From assembly GCF_030695085.1 (NCBI RefSeq), contig NZ_JAUYTS010000018.1, positions 1-64,000 of the forward strand: a stretch of DNA of 64,000 nucleotides, written 5' to 3'. Origin of the DNA: Falsiroseomonas sp. (GTDB taxonomy: Bacteria; Pseudomonadota; Alphaproteobacteria; Acetobacterales; Acetobacteraceae). Within the stretch, counting starts at the first letter, position 1. Every line of letters begins with the position of its first letter. Made by a program: the position numbers and the translations under genes. This document shows positions 1 through 7,169 of the stretch, in pieces. The notes under the pieces were generated by a model that saw only the letters and a program-made list of their open reading frames with translations, did not search any database and was not told where the DNA came from.

Positions 1-366
1 CATCTAACCATCAAAAACACAATTCCATCCGGCCACCCTTCCCCCCGCATCCATCAACCACCCCACCTCAGTGAGACAGCCACAGCGCAAGAGCCAAAGA
101 GCAAACCAAATACTCTTCCCTCAACAGATATACAGATTGAATGAGCGGTGGGACCGATGGGCCGGCACCCCGTAGGGTACCAGCTTCTTTGTCCCGTTAC
201 CTCCGCCTCAGCGGGCCGATGAACTTAGCGAGTGTCTCGCTCGGGTTCAAGTGGCTGCCTCGTCGTCGGTGGGCGCTTTCTAATGGCGGGGTGGCCTCCT
301 GTCAAATGGCCCCTCAGGCCCCCCTGCCCGCCCCGAAACCCCAGGCTTTCCCTGGCCTCGGCATGG
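1..366. other. Left-edge region with no assignable gene
   Basis: No reading frame here has a convincing start, codon use or recognisable product on either strand. Bases 1-140 are visibly richer in A+T and C-runs than the rest of the window, and 141-366 contain several overlapping frames typical of chance open frames in GC-rich DNA. Short inverted repeats occur, for example around 164-181 and 228-243, but none forms a known RNA fold. The stretch may be intergenic DNA or the decayed end of an element lying to the left. Confidence 0.4.
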
Positions 367-394
367 AAAAGGGGCGGCCCCGGCGGGCCGCCCC
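367..394 (-). terminator. Rho-independent terminator after the first Bug gene
   Basis: A perfect 10-bp inverted repeat (371-380 with 385-394, arms GGGGCGGCCC and GGGCCGCCCC, loop CGGC) is followed on the minus strand by four T residues (367-370). It begins 34 bases past the stop codon of the minus-strand Bug gene at 429-1400, which suits an intrinsic terminator for that gene or gene pair. Confidence 0.8.
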
Positions 395-428
395 TGTCAT
401 CAGGCTGCATTTTTCCTTGGAAAAAGTT

Positions 429-1400
429 TCAGCTGTCCAGGCGGATGTTGTTGTCGCGGATCACCTTGCCCCAGCGCTCGATCTCCGACGCCACGAAGGA
501 CCGCGCAACGGAAGGCGAGGATGCGACGATGTCGCAGCCCTGTTCCTCGATGCGGGCCTTCACCTCCGGCTCGTTCAGTACCTGCGTCAGCGCGGCGTGC
601 ATCCGGTCCACGATCGGCTGCGGCGTGCCGGCCCGGCCGAAGAAGGCCCACCAGGTCGGTGCCTCGAAATCGCCGAAGCCCTGCTGCGCGAAGCTCTGGG
701 TTCCCGGCACATGCCGCGTCTCCCCCCGTGTCGTCACACCGAGCGGCCGCAGCGTGCCGGCGCGGATGTGCTGGGAGACGATGACCACGTTGGTCATGAA
801 CAGCGGGACCTCCCCCGAGATCGCGGCCAGCACAGCAGGTCCGCCGCCACGATAGGGCACATGGGTCATCCGGAAGCTGCTCTGCTGCTGCAGCAGGGTC
901 GTGGCGATATGCGCCAGCCCGCCGACCCCGGAGGTCGCGTAGTTCAGGCGATCCGGGTCCTGCTTGGCCGCCGCCACCACATCCTGGAAATTCCGGAACG
1001 GCGTATCCTTGTGCGCCGTCATCACCAGGGGGCCGGTCGCCACCAGGCTGACCGGCACCAGCGCCTCCAGCGTCTGGTAGTTCAGCCGGAGCAGGGTTTG
1101 GTTCGGCGCCTCATTGTCATAGGCCAGCATCCAGGTGCTGCCATCCGCCGGCGCCCGCGCCATTTCGGTGGCGCCGATCGAGCCGGAAGCGCCGCCGCGA
1201 TTCTCGATCACCACCGGCTGCCCAAGCAGCGCGGCCAGCCGCGGCTGGAACAGACGGGCGACCGTGTCGGTCGAGCCGCCCGGCGCCCACGGCACGATCA
1301 GCCGGATCGGCCGGTCCGGCCAGTTCCCCTGGGCGCGCGCCACGGCGGGCGCGGCCAGGCCCAGGGCCGCCAGGGTCATCAGATTGCGACGCTGCATCAT
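429..1400 (-). CDS. Bug/TctC-family tripartite tricarboxylate transporter substrate-binding protein
   Basis: A 323-residue exported binding protein of the Bug family, which captures small carboxylates or other organic solutes in the periplasm. The signal peptide is clear: MMQRRN, a hydrophobic stretch, then AVARAQG. The mature start WPDRPIRLIVPWAPGG and the later RLNYATSGVGG and VPYRGGGPA segments are family hallmarks. The start at 1400 is chosen because GGGAGG lies 10 bases upstream; an in-frame ATG one codon later is possible. It is the downstream member of a tandem pair with the equally long gene at 1500-2471, 99 bp away. No TctA/TctB permease lies beside it, so it is an orphan binding protein here. 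The substrate cannot be read from sequence. Confidence 0.93.
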   Translation of the reverse strand: MMQRRNLMTLAALGLAAPAVARAQGNWPDRPIRLIVPWAPGGSTDTVARLFQPRLAALLGQPVVIENRGGASGSIGATEMARAPADGSTWMLAYDNEAPNQTLLRLNYQTLEALVPVSLVATGPLVMTAHKDTPFRNFQDVVAAAKQDPDRLNYATSGVGGLAHIATTLLQQQSSFRMTHVPYRGGGPAVLAAISGEVPLFMTNVVIVSQHIRAGTLRPLGVTTRGETRHVPGTQSFAQQGFGDFEAPTWWAFFGRAGTPQPIVDRMHAALTQVLNEPEVKARIEEQGCDIVASSPSVARSFVASEIERWGKVIRDNNIRLDS

Positions 1401-1499
1401 CTGCAGAACTCCTCCCTTTATACGTTTCTCCGCCAAACTAAGGGCGGCGGCCCCGCTTCGCCAAGCCTTTGCTGTCGGGCCCGCGGCGAGGACTGGCCC

Positions 1500-2471
1500 T
1501 CAGCTATCGGCGCGGATGTTGTTCTCCCGGATCACGGCGCCCCATTTTTCGATCTCGGCGCGGACGAAGGCCTCGGTCTCGGCCGGGGTGGAACCGACGA
1601 TGTCGGCGCCCTGCTCGGCCATCCGCGCCTGCACATTCTCCTCCGCCAGCACCCGCTTCACGGCCTGCTGCATGCGCGCCAGGATCGGCTGCGGGATGCC
1701 GGCCGGGCCGCAAAGCTGCCAGTAGGTCAGCGCCTCGAAGCCCGGGAAGCCTTGCCGGGTGAAGGGCACCACGCCGGGCAGGTAGCGGCTGTCGGTCTGC
1801 TGGGTCAGGCCCAGCGGCCGCAGCGCGCCGGCGCGGATGTGGGACAGGATGATGACGATGTTCGACATGAACAGCGGCACATGGCCTGCCAGGGAATCCT
1901 GCAGGGCGGGTCCGCCACCGCGATAGGGCACATGCTCCAGCCGGAAATCACCGCGCTGCTGCAGCAGCACCGTGGCGATATGCGCCCCGCTGCCGACTCC
2001 GGTGGTCGCGTAGTTCAGGGTCTGCGGCCGCGCCTTCGCGGCCTCCACCATCTGGGTGAAATTCTGGAATGGCGTGGAGGGATGGGTAACCAGCGCATAG
2101 GGACAGGTGCCGACCAGGGTGCAGAAGGAAAACGCCTCCATCACCCGGTAGGGCAGGCTCATCAGCGTTTCATTGGTGGCCAGCGTGTCATTCGCCAGCA
2201 GCCAGGTATGGCCATCCGGCGCCGCCCGCGCGGTTTCCGAAGACCCGACCGAGCCCGAGGCGCCGGCCCGGTTCTCCACCACCACCGGACGGCCCAGCAA
2301 TTCGGTCAGCTTCGGCTGGAGGATGCGCGCCACGGTGTCATTCGACCCACCGGGAGGGAACGGCACGATGATCCGGACCGGCCGGTCCGGCCAGGCGCCC
2401 TGGGCGCGGGCGATCCAGGGTGTGGCGAGCAGCGCGGCAGTCGGTACGGCCAGCAGAGTGCGACGTTGCAT
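1500..2471 (-). CDS. Bug/TctC-family substrate-binding protein (tandem paralogue)
   Basis: A second 323-residue Bug-type periplasmic binding protein, same strand and length as the gene just downstream. It begins MQRRTLLAVPTAALL with cleavage near IARAQG, then shows WPDRPVRIIVPFPPGGSND, the family's ligand-binding loop, TLNYATTGVGSGAHIA and VPYRGGGPA. The reading frame is open further upstream, but ATG at 2471 is preferred: it is preceded by an ACGGAGAC ribosome-site-like segment and is followed at once by the signal peptide. The pair probably arose by duplication, with considerable divergence. No permease is adjacent. Transcription probably runs from the 2472-2560 gap or from the MFS gene upstream. 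Confidence 0.92.
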   Translation of the reverse strand: MQRRTLLAVPTAALLATPWIARAQGAWPDRPVRIIVPFPPGGSNDTVARILQPKLTELLGRPVVVENRAGASGSVGSSETARAAPDGHTWLLANDTLATNETLMSLPYRVMEAFSFCTLVGTCPYALVTHPSTPFQNFTQMVEAAKARPQTLNYATTGVGSGAHIATVLLQQRGDFRLEHVPYRGGGPALQDSLAGHVPLFMSNIVIILSHIRAGALRPLGLTQQTDSRYLPGVVPFTRQGFPGFEALTYWQLCGPAGIPQPILARMQQAVKRVLAEENVQARMAEQGADIVGSTPAETEAFVRAEIEKWGAVIRENNIRADS

Positions 2472-2560
2472 CGCGTATTGTCTCCGTTTCCCTAAGCGTA
2501 TTGCCGCATGCCAGAGCGCAACGATCAAGCATTGATCGCCATGGCGGCCATAGGTAACGC

Positions 2561-3706
2561 CTATGGCACCGCTCGATAGGCGCGCCGTGCCAGGGCCGCC
2601 CCGGCCAGGGCCAGCATGGCTCCCGCCAGCCCGGTCCAGGCCAGGCCCGCGGCCGCGATCACCACCCCGCCATAGGCCGCGCCCACGCCCTGCCCGGCCA
2701 GGATGAAGCCGCCATTCAGTGCCAGCGCCACCGATCGGTCCTCCGGCGCCAGGCGCATCAACCGCGCCTGCACCAGCGGCGCCAAGGCGAAAAGGGAGGC
2801 CGATCCGGCAAAAACCAGCAGGCTGAGCGGCGCCACGTGCCAGAAGGCCGGCGGCTGCGTCAGCAGCAGGGAATAGCCCAGCAGCGCCAGCGTCAGCACC
2901 AGGAACAGCGCCACCGGCACCCGCGCCCCGCCGCCATCGGCCAGCCGCCCGCCCAGGCCAATCCCCAGCAGGCTTCCCAGCCCGACAAAGACCTGCACCG
3001 CACCGATGCCGGACCCCTCGATCCGCGTCGTCGCCGTGACGATGGGGCCGAGATAGGCGGCGATGCAGAACAGCCCGGCGAAGGCCAGCAGGCTGGTGCC
3101 CAGCACCGCGAGGATGTCCGGCCGCAGCGCCATGCGGAGGGAGGCCGCGCCGCCACGATCCGTGCTCGGCAGACGCGGCAGGCCGACCCATACGGCCAGG
3201 GCCGCCACCGCCGCCAGGCTGCCGGCGAAGACGAAGGTGGCACGCCAGCCCAGCGCTCCGCCGATCGCGGTGCCGAGCGGGATGCCGAAGGAAAAGGCCA
3301 GCGTCAGCCCCGCCATCACCATCGCGATGGCCCGCCCGCGCTGCGCCGCCGGCACCAGCATCGAGGCCGCGACCGCAGGCAGCACCAGCGCCGCCGCCAG
3401 CGCCGTGACCACCCGGAGCGCCAGCGCGGTCGTGAAATCCGGCACCAGCGCGGTGGCCAGGTTGAGCAGCGCGATCAGCCCGAGGCCCAGGGTCAGCAAC
3501 AGCCGCCGGTCCACCCGCGCGGTCAGCGCCGCAATCGGCGGCCCGGCAATGGCGAAGGTCAGCGCATAGATGGCAGCGAGCTGCCCTGCGGTCGCCAGGC
3601 TGACGCCCAGATCCTCCGCCATGCGGGCAATCAGGCCGGTGAAGGCATAGGCCCCGGTCGCCGCCGCGAATTGCGCGCCCGTCAGCAACCAGACTCGGCG
3701 ATCCAT
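2561..3706 (-). CDS. MFS transporter, drug/sugar efflux (AraJ/DHA1) type
   Basis: A 381-residue inner-membrane protein with about twelve hydrophobic segments, typical in length for the major facilitator superfamily. The first helix (VWLLTGAQFAAATGAYAFTG), the loop DLGVSLATAGQLAAIYAL and the VDRRLLLTLG segment after helix 2 match the DHA1 arabinose-efflux-like group. ATG 3706 is chosen over an in-frame GTG at 3727 because AGGAG sits 5-6 bases upstream. It lies 57 bp downstream of a small Cys-pair gene on the same strand, so the two may share the promoter that carries a Fur-like palindrome (4245-4261). Substrate unknown; export of a metabolite or siderophore would suit iron control but is inference. 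Confidence 0.85.
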   Translation of the reverse strand: MDRRVWLLTGAQFAAATGAYAFTGLIARMAEDLGVSLATAGQLAAIYALTFAIAGPPIAALTARVDRRLLLTLGLGLIALLNLATALVPDFTTALALRVVTALAAALVLPAVAASMLVPAAQRGRAIAMVMAGLTLAFSFGIPLGTAIGGALGWRATFVFAGSLAAVAALAVWVGLPRLPSTDRGGAASLRMALRPDILAVLGTSLLAFAGLFCIAAYLGPIVTATTRIEGSGIGAVQVFVGLGSLLGIGLGGRLADGGGARVPVALFLVLTLALLGYSLLLTQPPAFWHVAPLSLLVFAGSASLFALAPLVQARLMRLAPEDRSVALALNGGFILAGQGVGAAYGGVVIAAAGLAWTGLAGAMLALAGAALARRAYRAVP

Positions 3707-3763
3707 GCTCACTCCTGCCCGGGCCACCTATATATGTGTGGGACCGCGAGCGTCAGGGGCGGT

Positions 3764-4207
3764 TCAGGCGGACCAGGGATCGCCCAGCTTCAGCCCGGCC
3801 CGCCGAAAGGCGCAGCCCAGCGCGATGGCGGCAGCCGTGGCGGCATAGGCCTGGTAGGGCGGCAGGCGCCGCAGCAGGCAGGCCAGGGCCTCCCGCCGCG
3901 GGCCGCGCTGCGCGCAGGACACGGCCAGCAGCAGCGCCGGCTCCTCCCCCACCAGGCGGGGACAGAGCGGGCAGCCGAGCGTCAGCGGGTGCTGCGCCAG
4001 GGTGCGCAGCAGCGCATCCAGTGGTTCGGCCGCCCCCATCGCATCCTCGGTTGCCAGCAGGCGGCGCACGGCCAGCAGGGCGGGCTGCCCCTGGCGGGCG
4101 GCCGCGGCCCAGGCGCGCGCGGAATCGATCAGCATCCGCTCCGCCACCGGCAGCGCATCGGCCTCCGCGCCGGTCCAGGGCCAATTGGGAAGGCCGGTTG
4201 TTGCCAT
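3764..4207 (-). CDS. Hypothetical small protein with a CxxC pair
   Basis: A 147-residue predicted cytoplasmic protein, mostly alpha-helical, that I do not recognise. It begins MATTGLPNWPWTGAEAD and carries one Cys-Pro-Leu-Cys pair (LGCPLCPRLVGEEP, about residue 85) plus later single cysteines. This could bind a metal or a redox partner, but no fold can be named. The start at 4207 is supported by GGCAGGAG 7 bases upstream. It is followed by the MFS gene after 57 bp. The divergent region upstream holds the perfect inverted repeat TTGCGA-N5-TCGCAA, which resembles alphaproteobacterial Fur sites. Confidence 0.7.
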   Translation of the reverse strand: MATTGLPNWPWTGAEADALPVAERMLIDSARAWAAAARQGQPALLAVRRLLATEDAMGAAEPLDALLRTLAQHPLTLGCPLCPRLVGEEPALLLAVSCAQRGPRREALACLLRRLPPYQAYAATAAAIALGCAFRRAGLKLGDPWSA

Positions 4208-4244
4208 GGAATCGCTCCTGCCTGATGGGTCATCGGTAGCGTAG

Positions 4245-4261
4245 TTGCGAGTCATTCGCAA
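4245..4261. promoter_or_regulatory. Candidate Fur-like operator (7-1-7 inverted repeat)
   Basis: The sequence TTGCGAGTCATTCGCAA is a perfect 6-bp inverted repeat around five bases. Read as TGCGAGT-C-ATTCGCA it has the 7-1-7 layout of Fur-family boxes with 6 of 7 pairs matched. It lies 38 bases upstream of the minus-strand start at 4207 and 83 bases upstream of the plus-strand protease start at 4344. On the minus strand the repeat could overlap the -35 region. Control by iron is inference. Confidence 0.45.
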
Positions 4262-4343
4262 ACGATATGCGGGCCGGGGCGATTCAGGAAGCCGAAACCC
4301 CAGGCTGCGCAGCCTGTGGCGACATGCGGTCCAGGATGTTCCC

Positions 4344-5105
4344 ATGCGATCCACGCGCCTACCGGGCCTCAAGCGCCTGCCACGCCTTTGTGCGGAGGCC
4401 GCCCGCACCCTTGGCTTCCTGTTGGCGGGGCTCGGCCTCGCCCTGGTGCTCGGTGCCTGCACCCGGCTGCCGGCGGAAGAAGCCCGCGGTGGGCCGGCCG
4501 CCGCGGCCGCCAGCTGCGGCTTCGCCGCGCTGTCGAGCCACGGCATACCGCTCGGCTCCGCCGTGGCGGTCGCGCCTGGCCGGCTGCTGACCAACGCCCA
4601 TGTGCTGCCGGAGGGAATGGTTCATCTCCAGGCGCAGCGCGGCGACGCCGCGATGACGGTCCCGGCCGTGGTGGTGGCGCGCAGCGCGGCGCTGGATCTG
4701 GCCGTTCTGCGTGTTCCGCCGGGCGTTTTCGAACCCGTGCCGCTGGATTCGGCCGCACCGGATCCGGGCCAGCGAATCTGGGCCATCGGCGCCCCCTCCG
4801 CCGGGCCGGCGCTGGCCAGCGGACGGGTGGAGCAGACCAATACGGCCCTGGCCGGACGCGGCCCCGGCTTCACCGCCCGAATCGGTGCCCTGATGGGGTA
4901 TTCTGGAGGGCCGGCGCTGGATGAAAATGGACGCCTGCGCGGCCTGGTGACCGCCCTGGTGAGCGACGGCCTCACCCCTGCACTTACCGCCCTGACCGGG
5001 ATGGACCCTGGCGGCTTCTCACCTTCGCGTGAGAGGCGTGAGGTTTTTGTCCTATCCATCGGCGCCGCATTACACGAATCCAACCGGATCGCCCCGCCGG
5101 AGTGA
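4344..5105 (+). CDS. Trypsin-like serine protease, predicted lipoprotein
   Basis: A 253-residue secreted serine protease of the chymotrypsin/HtrA fold, without a PDZ domain. A long hydrophobic segment (about 24-38) ends in LGAC, a lipobox, so Cys39 is probably lipidated and the enzyme membrane-anchored in the periplasm. The catalytic triad is visible: His86 in TNAHVL, Asp118 in ALDLAVL and Ser187 in GYSGGP. The C-terminal 60 residues after VTALVSDG do not match the usual protease core and end without a further domain. ATG 4344 is preferred, with AGGA 8-9 bases upstream, over an in-frame TTG at 4245. Its target is unknown; a role in envelope quality control is plausible. Confidence 0.85.
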   Translation: MRSTRLPGLKRLPRLCAEAARTLGFLLAGLGLALVLGACTRLPAEEARGGPAAAAASCGFAALSSHGIPLGSAVAVAPGRLLTNAHVLPEGMVHLQAQRGDAAMTVPAVVVARSAALDLAVLRVPPGVFEPVPLDSAAPDPGQRIWAIGAPSAGPALASGRVEQTNTALAGRGPGFTARIGALMGYSGGPALDENGRLRGLVTALVSDGLTPALTALTGMDPGGFSPSRERREVFVLSIGAALHESNRIAPPE

Positions 5106-5343
5106 GGCGAGCAAAGTCCGTGCTTGACCCGATGGGCCACCTGCGGCCCTAACACGGTGCCGCCCCCGACCCGGCGGCATCACCACCGCGACGCACCCCC
5201 CGGCGCGCCGCCTCGTCGCCATAAGGCACATGCAACCTCGGCTTCCGTCCGGGGTGCCATCGGTTCGGCCGTGACCCGGCCCCCTGGAACCGCGTGCCAC
5301 CGAGGCCGCTCCTGATTTAGGGTGGCGTGAAGGAGGATCTGGA

Positions 5344-5796
5344 TTGCCATACCTGCCGATGCGGCGCCTCGCGCTGCTGGCCTGCCTGGCCCTTGCCGCC
5401 GCTGCTCCGATGCCGACGGAAGCGAGTGATTTCTCGCCGCAACGCGGCATCGCTTCCTATTACCACCCCACCTATTTCACCGGCCGCCCCATGGCCAACG
5501 GCGACCGTTTCGATCCCAATTCCAACTCCGCCGCGCACCGCACCCTGCCCTTCGGCACCGTCGTCGAAGTGACCAATCTGCGGAACGGCCGCACCCGCAC
5601 CGTGGTGATCGAAGACCGCGGCCCCTTCATCGACGGCCGGATCATCGACCTTTCGCCCCGCATCGCGGATGAACTCGGCATGCGGGAAGCCGGCCTCGCC
5701 AGGGTCGAAGTACGGCCGATCAGCGAAGCCGACCGGCTGATGGAGGCCTATAACAGCCGCCAGCCGATGATCGAGCTTGCCGAACAGATGGATTGA
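5344..5796 (+). CDS. rlpA: Septal ring lytic transglycosylase RlpA family protein
   Basis: A 150-residue exported protein with a single double-psi beta-barrel domain, the catalytic core of RlpA, which cleaves stem-peptide-free glycan strands at division sites. The signal peptide (residues 6-28) ends near TEAS. The domain begins GIASYYHPTYFTGRPMANG and includes LPFGTVVEVTNLRNGR and VIEDRGPFIDGRIIDLS, with the conserved Asp of the DRGP motif. No SPOR domain is present, so septal targeting is not obvious. A TTG start at 5344 is preferred because AGGAGG sits exactly 7 bases before it; the next ATG (5359) would lie 22 bases from that site. The gene stands alone and faces the DUF1127 gene across a hairpin. 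Confidence 0.88.
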   Translation: MPYLPMRRLALLACLALAAAAPMPTEASDFSPQRGIASYYHPTYFTGRPMANGDRFDPNSNSAAHRTLPFGTVVEVTNLRNGRTRTVVIEDRGPFIDGRIIDLSPRIADELGMREAGLARVEVRPISEADRLMEAYNSRQPMIELAEQMD

Positions 5797-5799
5797 GCC

Positions 5800-5820
5800 C
5801 CCGGGGCGCGGTGCCCCGGG
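5800..5820. terminator. Hairpin between convergent rlpA and DUF1127 genes
   Basis: An 8-bp perfect inverted repeat, CCCGGGGC (5800-5807) with GCCCCGGG (5813-5820) and loop GCGGT, lies between the stops of rlpA (5796) and the minus-strand small gene (5826). There is no clear T-tract on either side, so it may be a weak bidirectional terminator or a mRNA end-stabilising stem. Confidence 0.55.
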
Positions 5821-5825
5821 AAAGT

Positions 5826-6083
5826 CTAAAAGCCGCGCGGATGGATATTCCCCCGTGGGCCGACATCCCACGGCGCGCGCGCCGCCTCCGTCAGCGCCTC
5901 GCCGCGGCTGATGCCGATATCCTTCAGCATCCGGTCATCCATCTCCGCCAGGTACCGGCGGGTGGCGATGGTTCGCAGCGTCAGGGCCAGCCAGCCCAGC
6001 AACCCGTGGGCCGCCGCTGCGGTCCGCGCGAGGGGGGCAAGGTTCCGCCGCACGCCCCCGGGCGAGAGCAAGAAGCCGGACAT
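5826..6083 (-). CDS. DUF1127 (YjiS-like) small protein
   Basis: An 85-residue protein whose C-terminal half, TRRYLAEMDDRMLKDIGISR, is the signature of DUF1127. These small basic proteins occur widely in alphaproteobacteria, bind RNA in the cases studied, and affect phosphate, carbon and stress responses. The N-terminal half holds a hydrophobic/alanine-rich helix (LARTAAAAHGLLGWLALTL). The start at 6083 is chosen because AAGGA lies 9 bases upstream; the ATG at 6092 is too close to that site. The gene is divergent from a VtlR/LsrB-like LysR regulator, and regulators of that type control DUF1127 genes in Brucella and Agrobacterium. Confidence 0.85.
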   Translation of the reverse strand: MSGFLLSPGGVRRNLAPLARTAAAAHGLLGWLALTLRTIATRRYLAEMDDRMLKDIGISRGEALTEAARAPWDVGPRGNIHPRGF

Positions 6084-6150
6084 GGAGCGCATTCCTTCTG
6101 CTGGTCGATCCACCGCCAGCATCGGACGCGCCCCGCCATCAGTAAAACGA

Positions 6151-6156
6151 GTTATA
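6151..6156 (-). promoter_or_regulatory. Possible -10 element of the DUF1127 gene
   Basis: On the minus strand the sequence reads TATAAC, the best -10 match in this AT-rich gap. No good -35 lies 17 bases upstream; that position falls on the LysR-type palindrome at 6167-6185, as expected for an activator-dependent promoter. This is inference from spacing only. Confidence 0.35.
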
Positions 6157-6166
6157 TTGACGTAGC

Positions 6167-6185
6167 GCATCAAGATCCTTGATGC
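6167..6185. promoter_or_regulatory. LysR-type operator candidate between DUF1127 and lysR genes
   Basis: GCATCAAG-ATC-CTTGATGC is a perfect 8-bp inverted repeat around three bases. It fits the T-N11-A LysR consensus (ATCAAG-N3-CTTGAT) and ends 7 bases before the regulator's ATG (6193). The position suits autorepression of the regulator and control of the divergent DUF1127 promoter. Confidence 0.7.
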
Positions 6186-6192
6186 TCTCCGC

Positions 6193-7149
6193 ATGGCACC
6201 CCTCGCCCCCCGGACCCTCGGCCTCGACCCCGATCTGCTGCGCGCCTTCGTGCTGATCGCCGAAGGCGGGTCCTTCACGCGCGCGGCGGACCGGCTCGGC
6301 CGCACCCAATCCGCCGTCTCCATGCAGATCCGGCGGCTGGAGGAGTTGCTCGGCCATCCGCTGCTGGTCCGCACCCCGCGCGGCGTGCAGGCCACGCCGC
6401 AGGGCGCCTGGCTGCTGGACCGTGCCCGCGATCTGCTGGCGCTGAATGACGAGATCATCGGAAATTTCCGCGCCCCGCCCATGGTCGGCTCGGTCCGGCT
6501 CGGCACGCCGGATGACTATGCGCTGAACTGGCTGCCCACCATCCTGGCCCGCTTCGCGGAGGCGCATCCGGCGGTGGAGCTGGATGTCACCTGCCTGAAC
6601 TCCGATGTGCTTGTGGACAAGTTTCGCGACGGACAGCTCGATCTCACCCTGGTCAGCGAGGGTCAGGAACCGCCAGGCGTTCAGGCGCAGCGCATCTGGC
6701 GCGGCCCGCTGCGCTGGGTCGGCAGCCCGGCGCATGGCCTGCACCGGCGGGACCCGCTGCCCCTCGCCCTGTCCCGGCCGAACGAGAACCCCGCCCGCCC
6801 CGACCATGCCTGCGCCTGGCGCAGCGCGGCGCTGGAGGCGTTGCAGGCGGCGGGGCGACCGGCGCGCGTCACCTACAATTCCGCGACACAGACCGGCTGC
6901 TTCACCGTAGCGCTGGCAGGCCTCGCGCTGACCGTCAGCACGCCCACCACCCTGCCGCTCGGCCTGTCCTGGATGGGTGAGGCCGAGGGCCTGCCGCCCC
7001 TGCCGGATATGGGCATCCTGCTGCTGCGCCAGCCCGCGGCACGCGGCGTGCCCGCGGTGGATACGCTGGCCGAACACATAACGGAGGGCTTCCTGCGTGC
7101 CAGCGATGGCACCCTGGCCCTGCCGGCGGCTGCGACGATCGCCGCCTGA
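6193..7149 (+). CDS. LysR-family transcriptional regulator, VtlR/LsrB-like
   Basis: A 318-residue LysR-type regulator. The N-terminal winged helix-turn-helix runs from LDPDLLRAFVLIAEGGSFTR through QSAVSMQIRRLEELLGHPLL (about residues 10-68), followed by the linker helix and a periplasmic-binding-fold effector domain beginning GSVRLGTPDDYALNWLP. The phrases RTQSAVSMQ, LGTPDDYA and DGQLDLTLV closely recall LsrB/VtlR of Rhizobiales, which activate DUF1127 genes and small RNAs. The adjacent divergent gene is exactly such a DUF1127 gene. The start codon follows a perfect LysR palindrome by only 7 bases and there is no strong Shine-Dalgarno. The last 15 residues are an alanine-rich tail. Confidence 0.88.
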   Translation: MAPLAPRTLGLDPDLLRAFVLIAEGGSFTRAADRLGRTQSAVSMQIRRLEELLGHPLLVRTPRGVQATPQGAWLLDRARDLLALNDEIIGNFRAPPMVGSVRLGTPDDYALNWLPTILARFAEAHPAVELDVTCLNSDVLVDKFRDGQLDLTLVSEGQEPPGVQAQRIWRGPLRWVGSPAHGLHRRDPLPLALSRPNENPARPDHACAWRSAALEALQAAGRPARVTYNSATQTGCFTVALAGLALTVSTPTTLPLGLSWMGEAEGLPPLPDMGILLLRQPAARGVPAVDTLAEHITEGFLRASDGTLALPAAATIAA

Positions 7150-7169
7150 CGGCTACCAGCGACGAACGC

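Noticed and set aside
141..2495. A 784-codon open frame on the plus strand across the two Bug genes
   Set aside because: It is the antisense shadow of two clear Bug genes, with arginine/histidine/glutamine-rich nonsense composition and no signal or domain.
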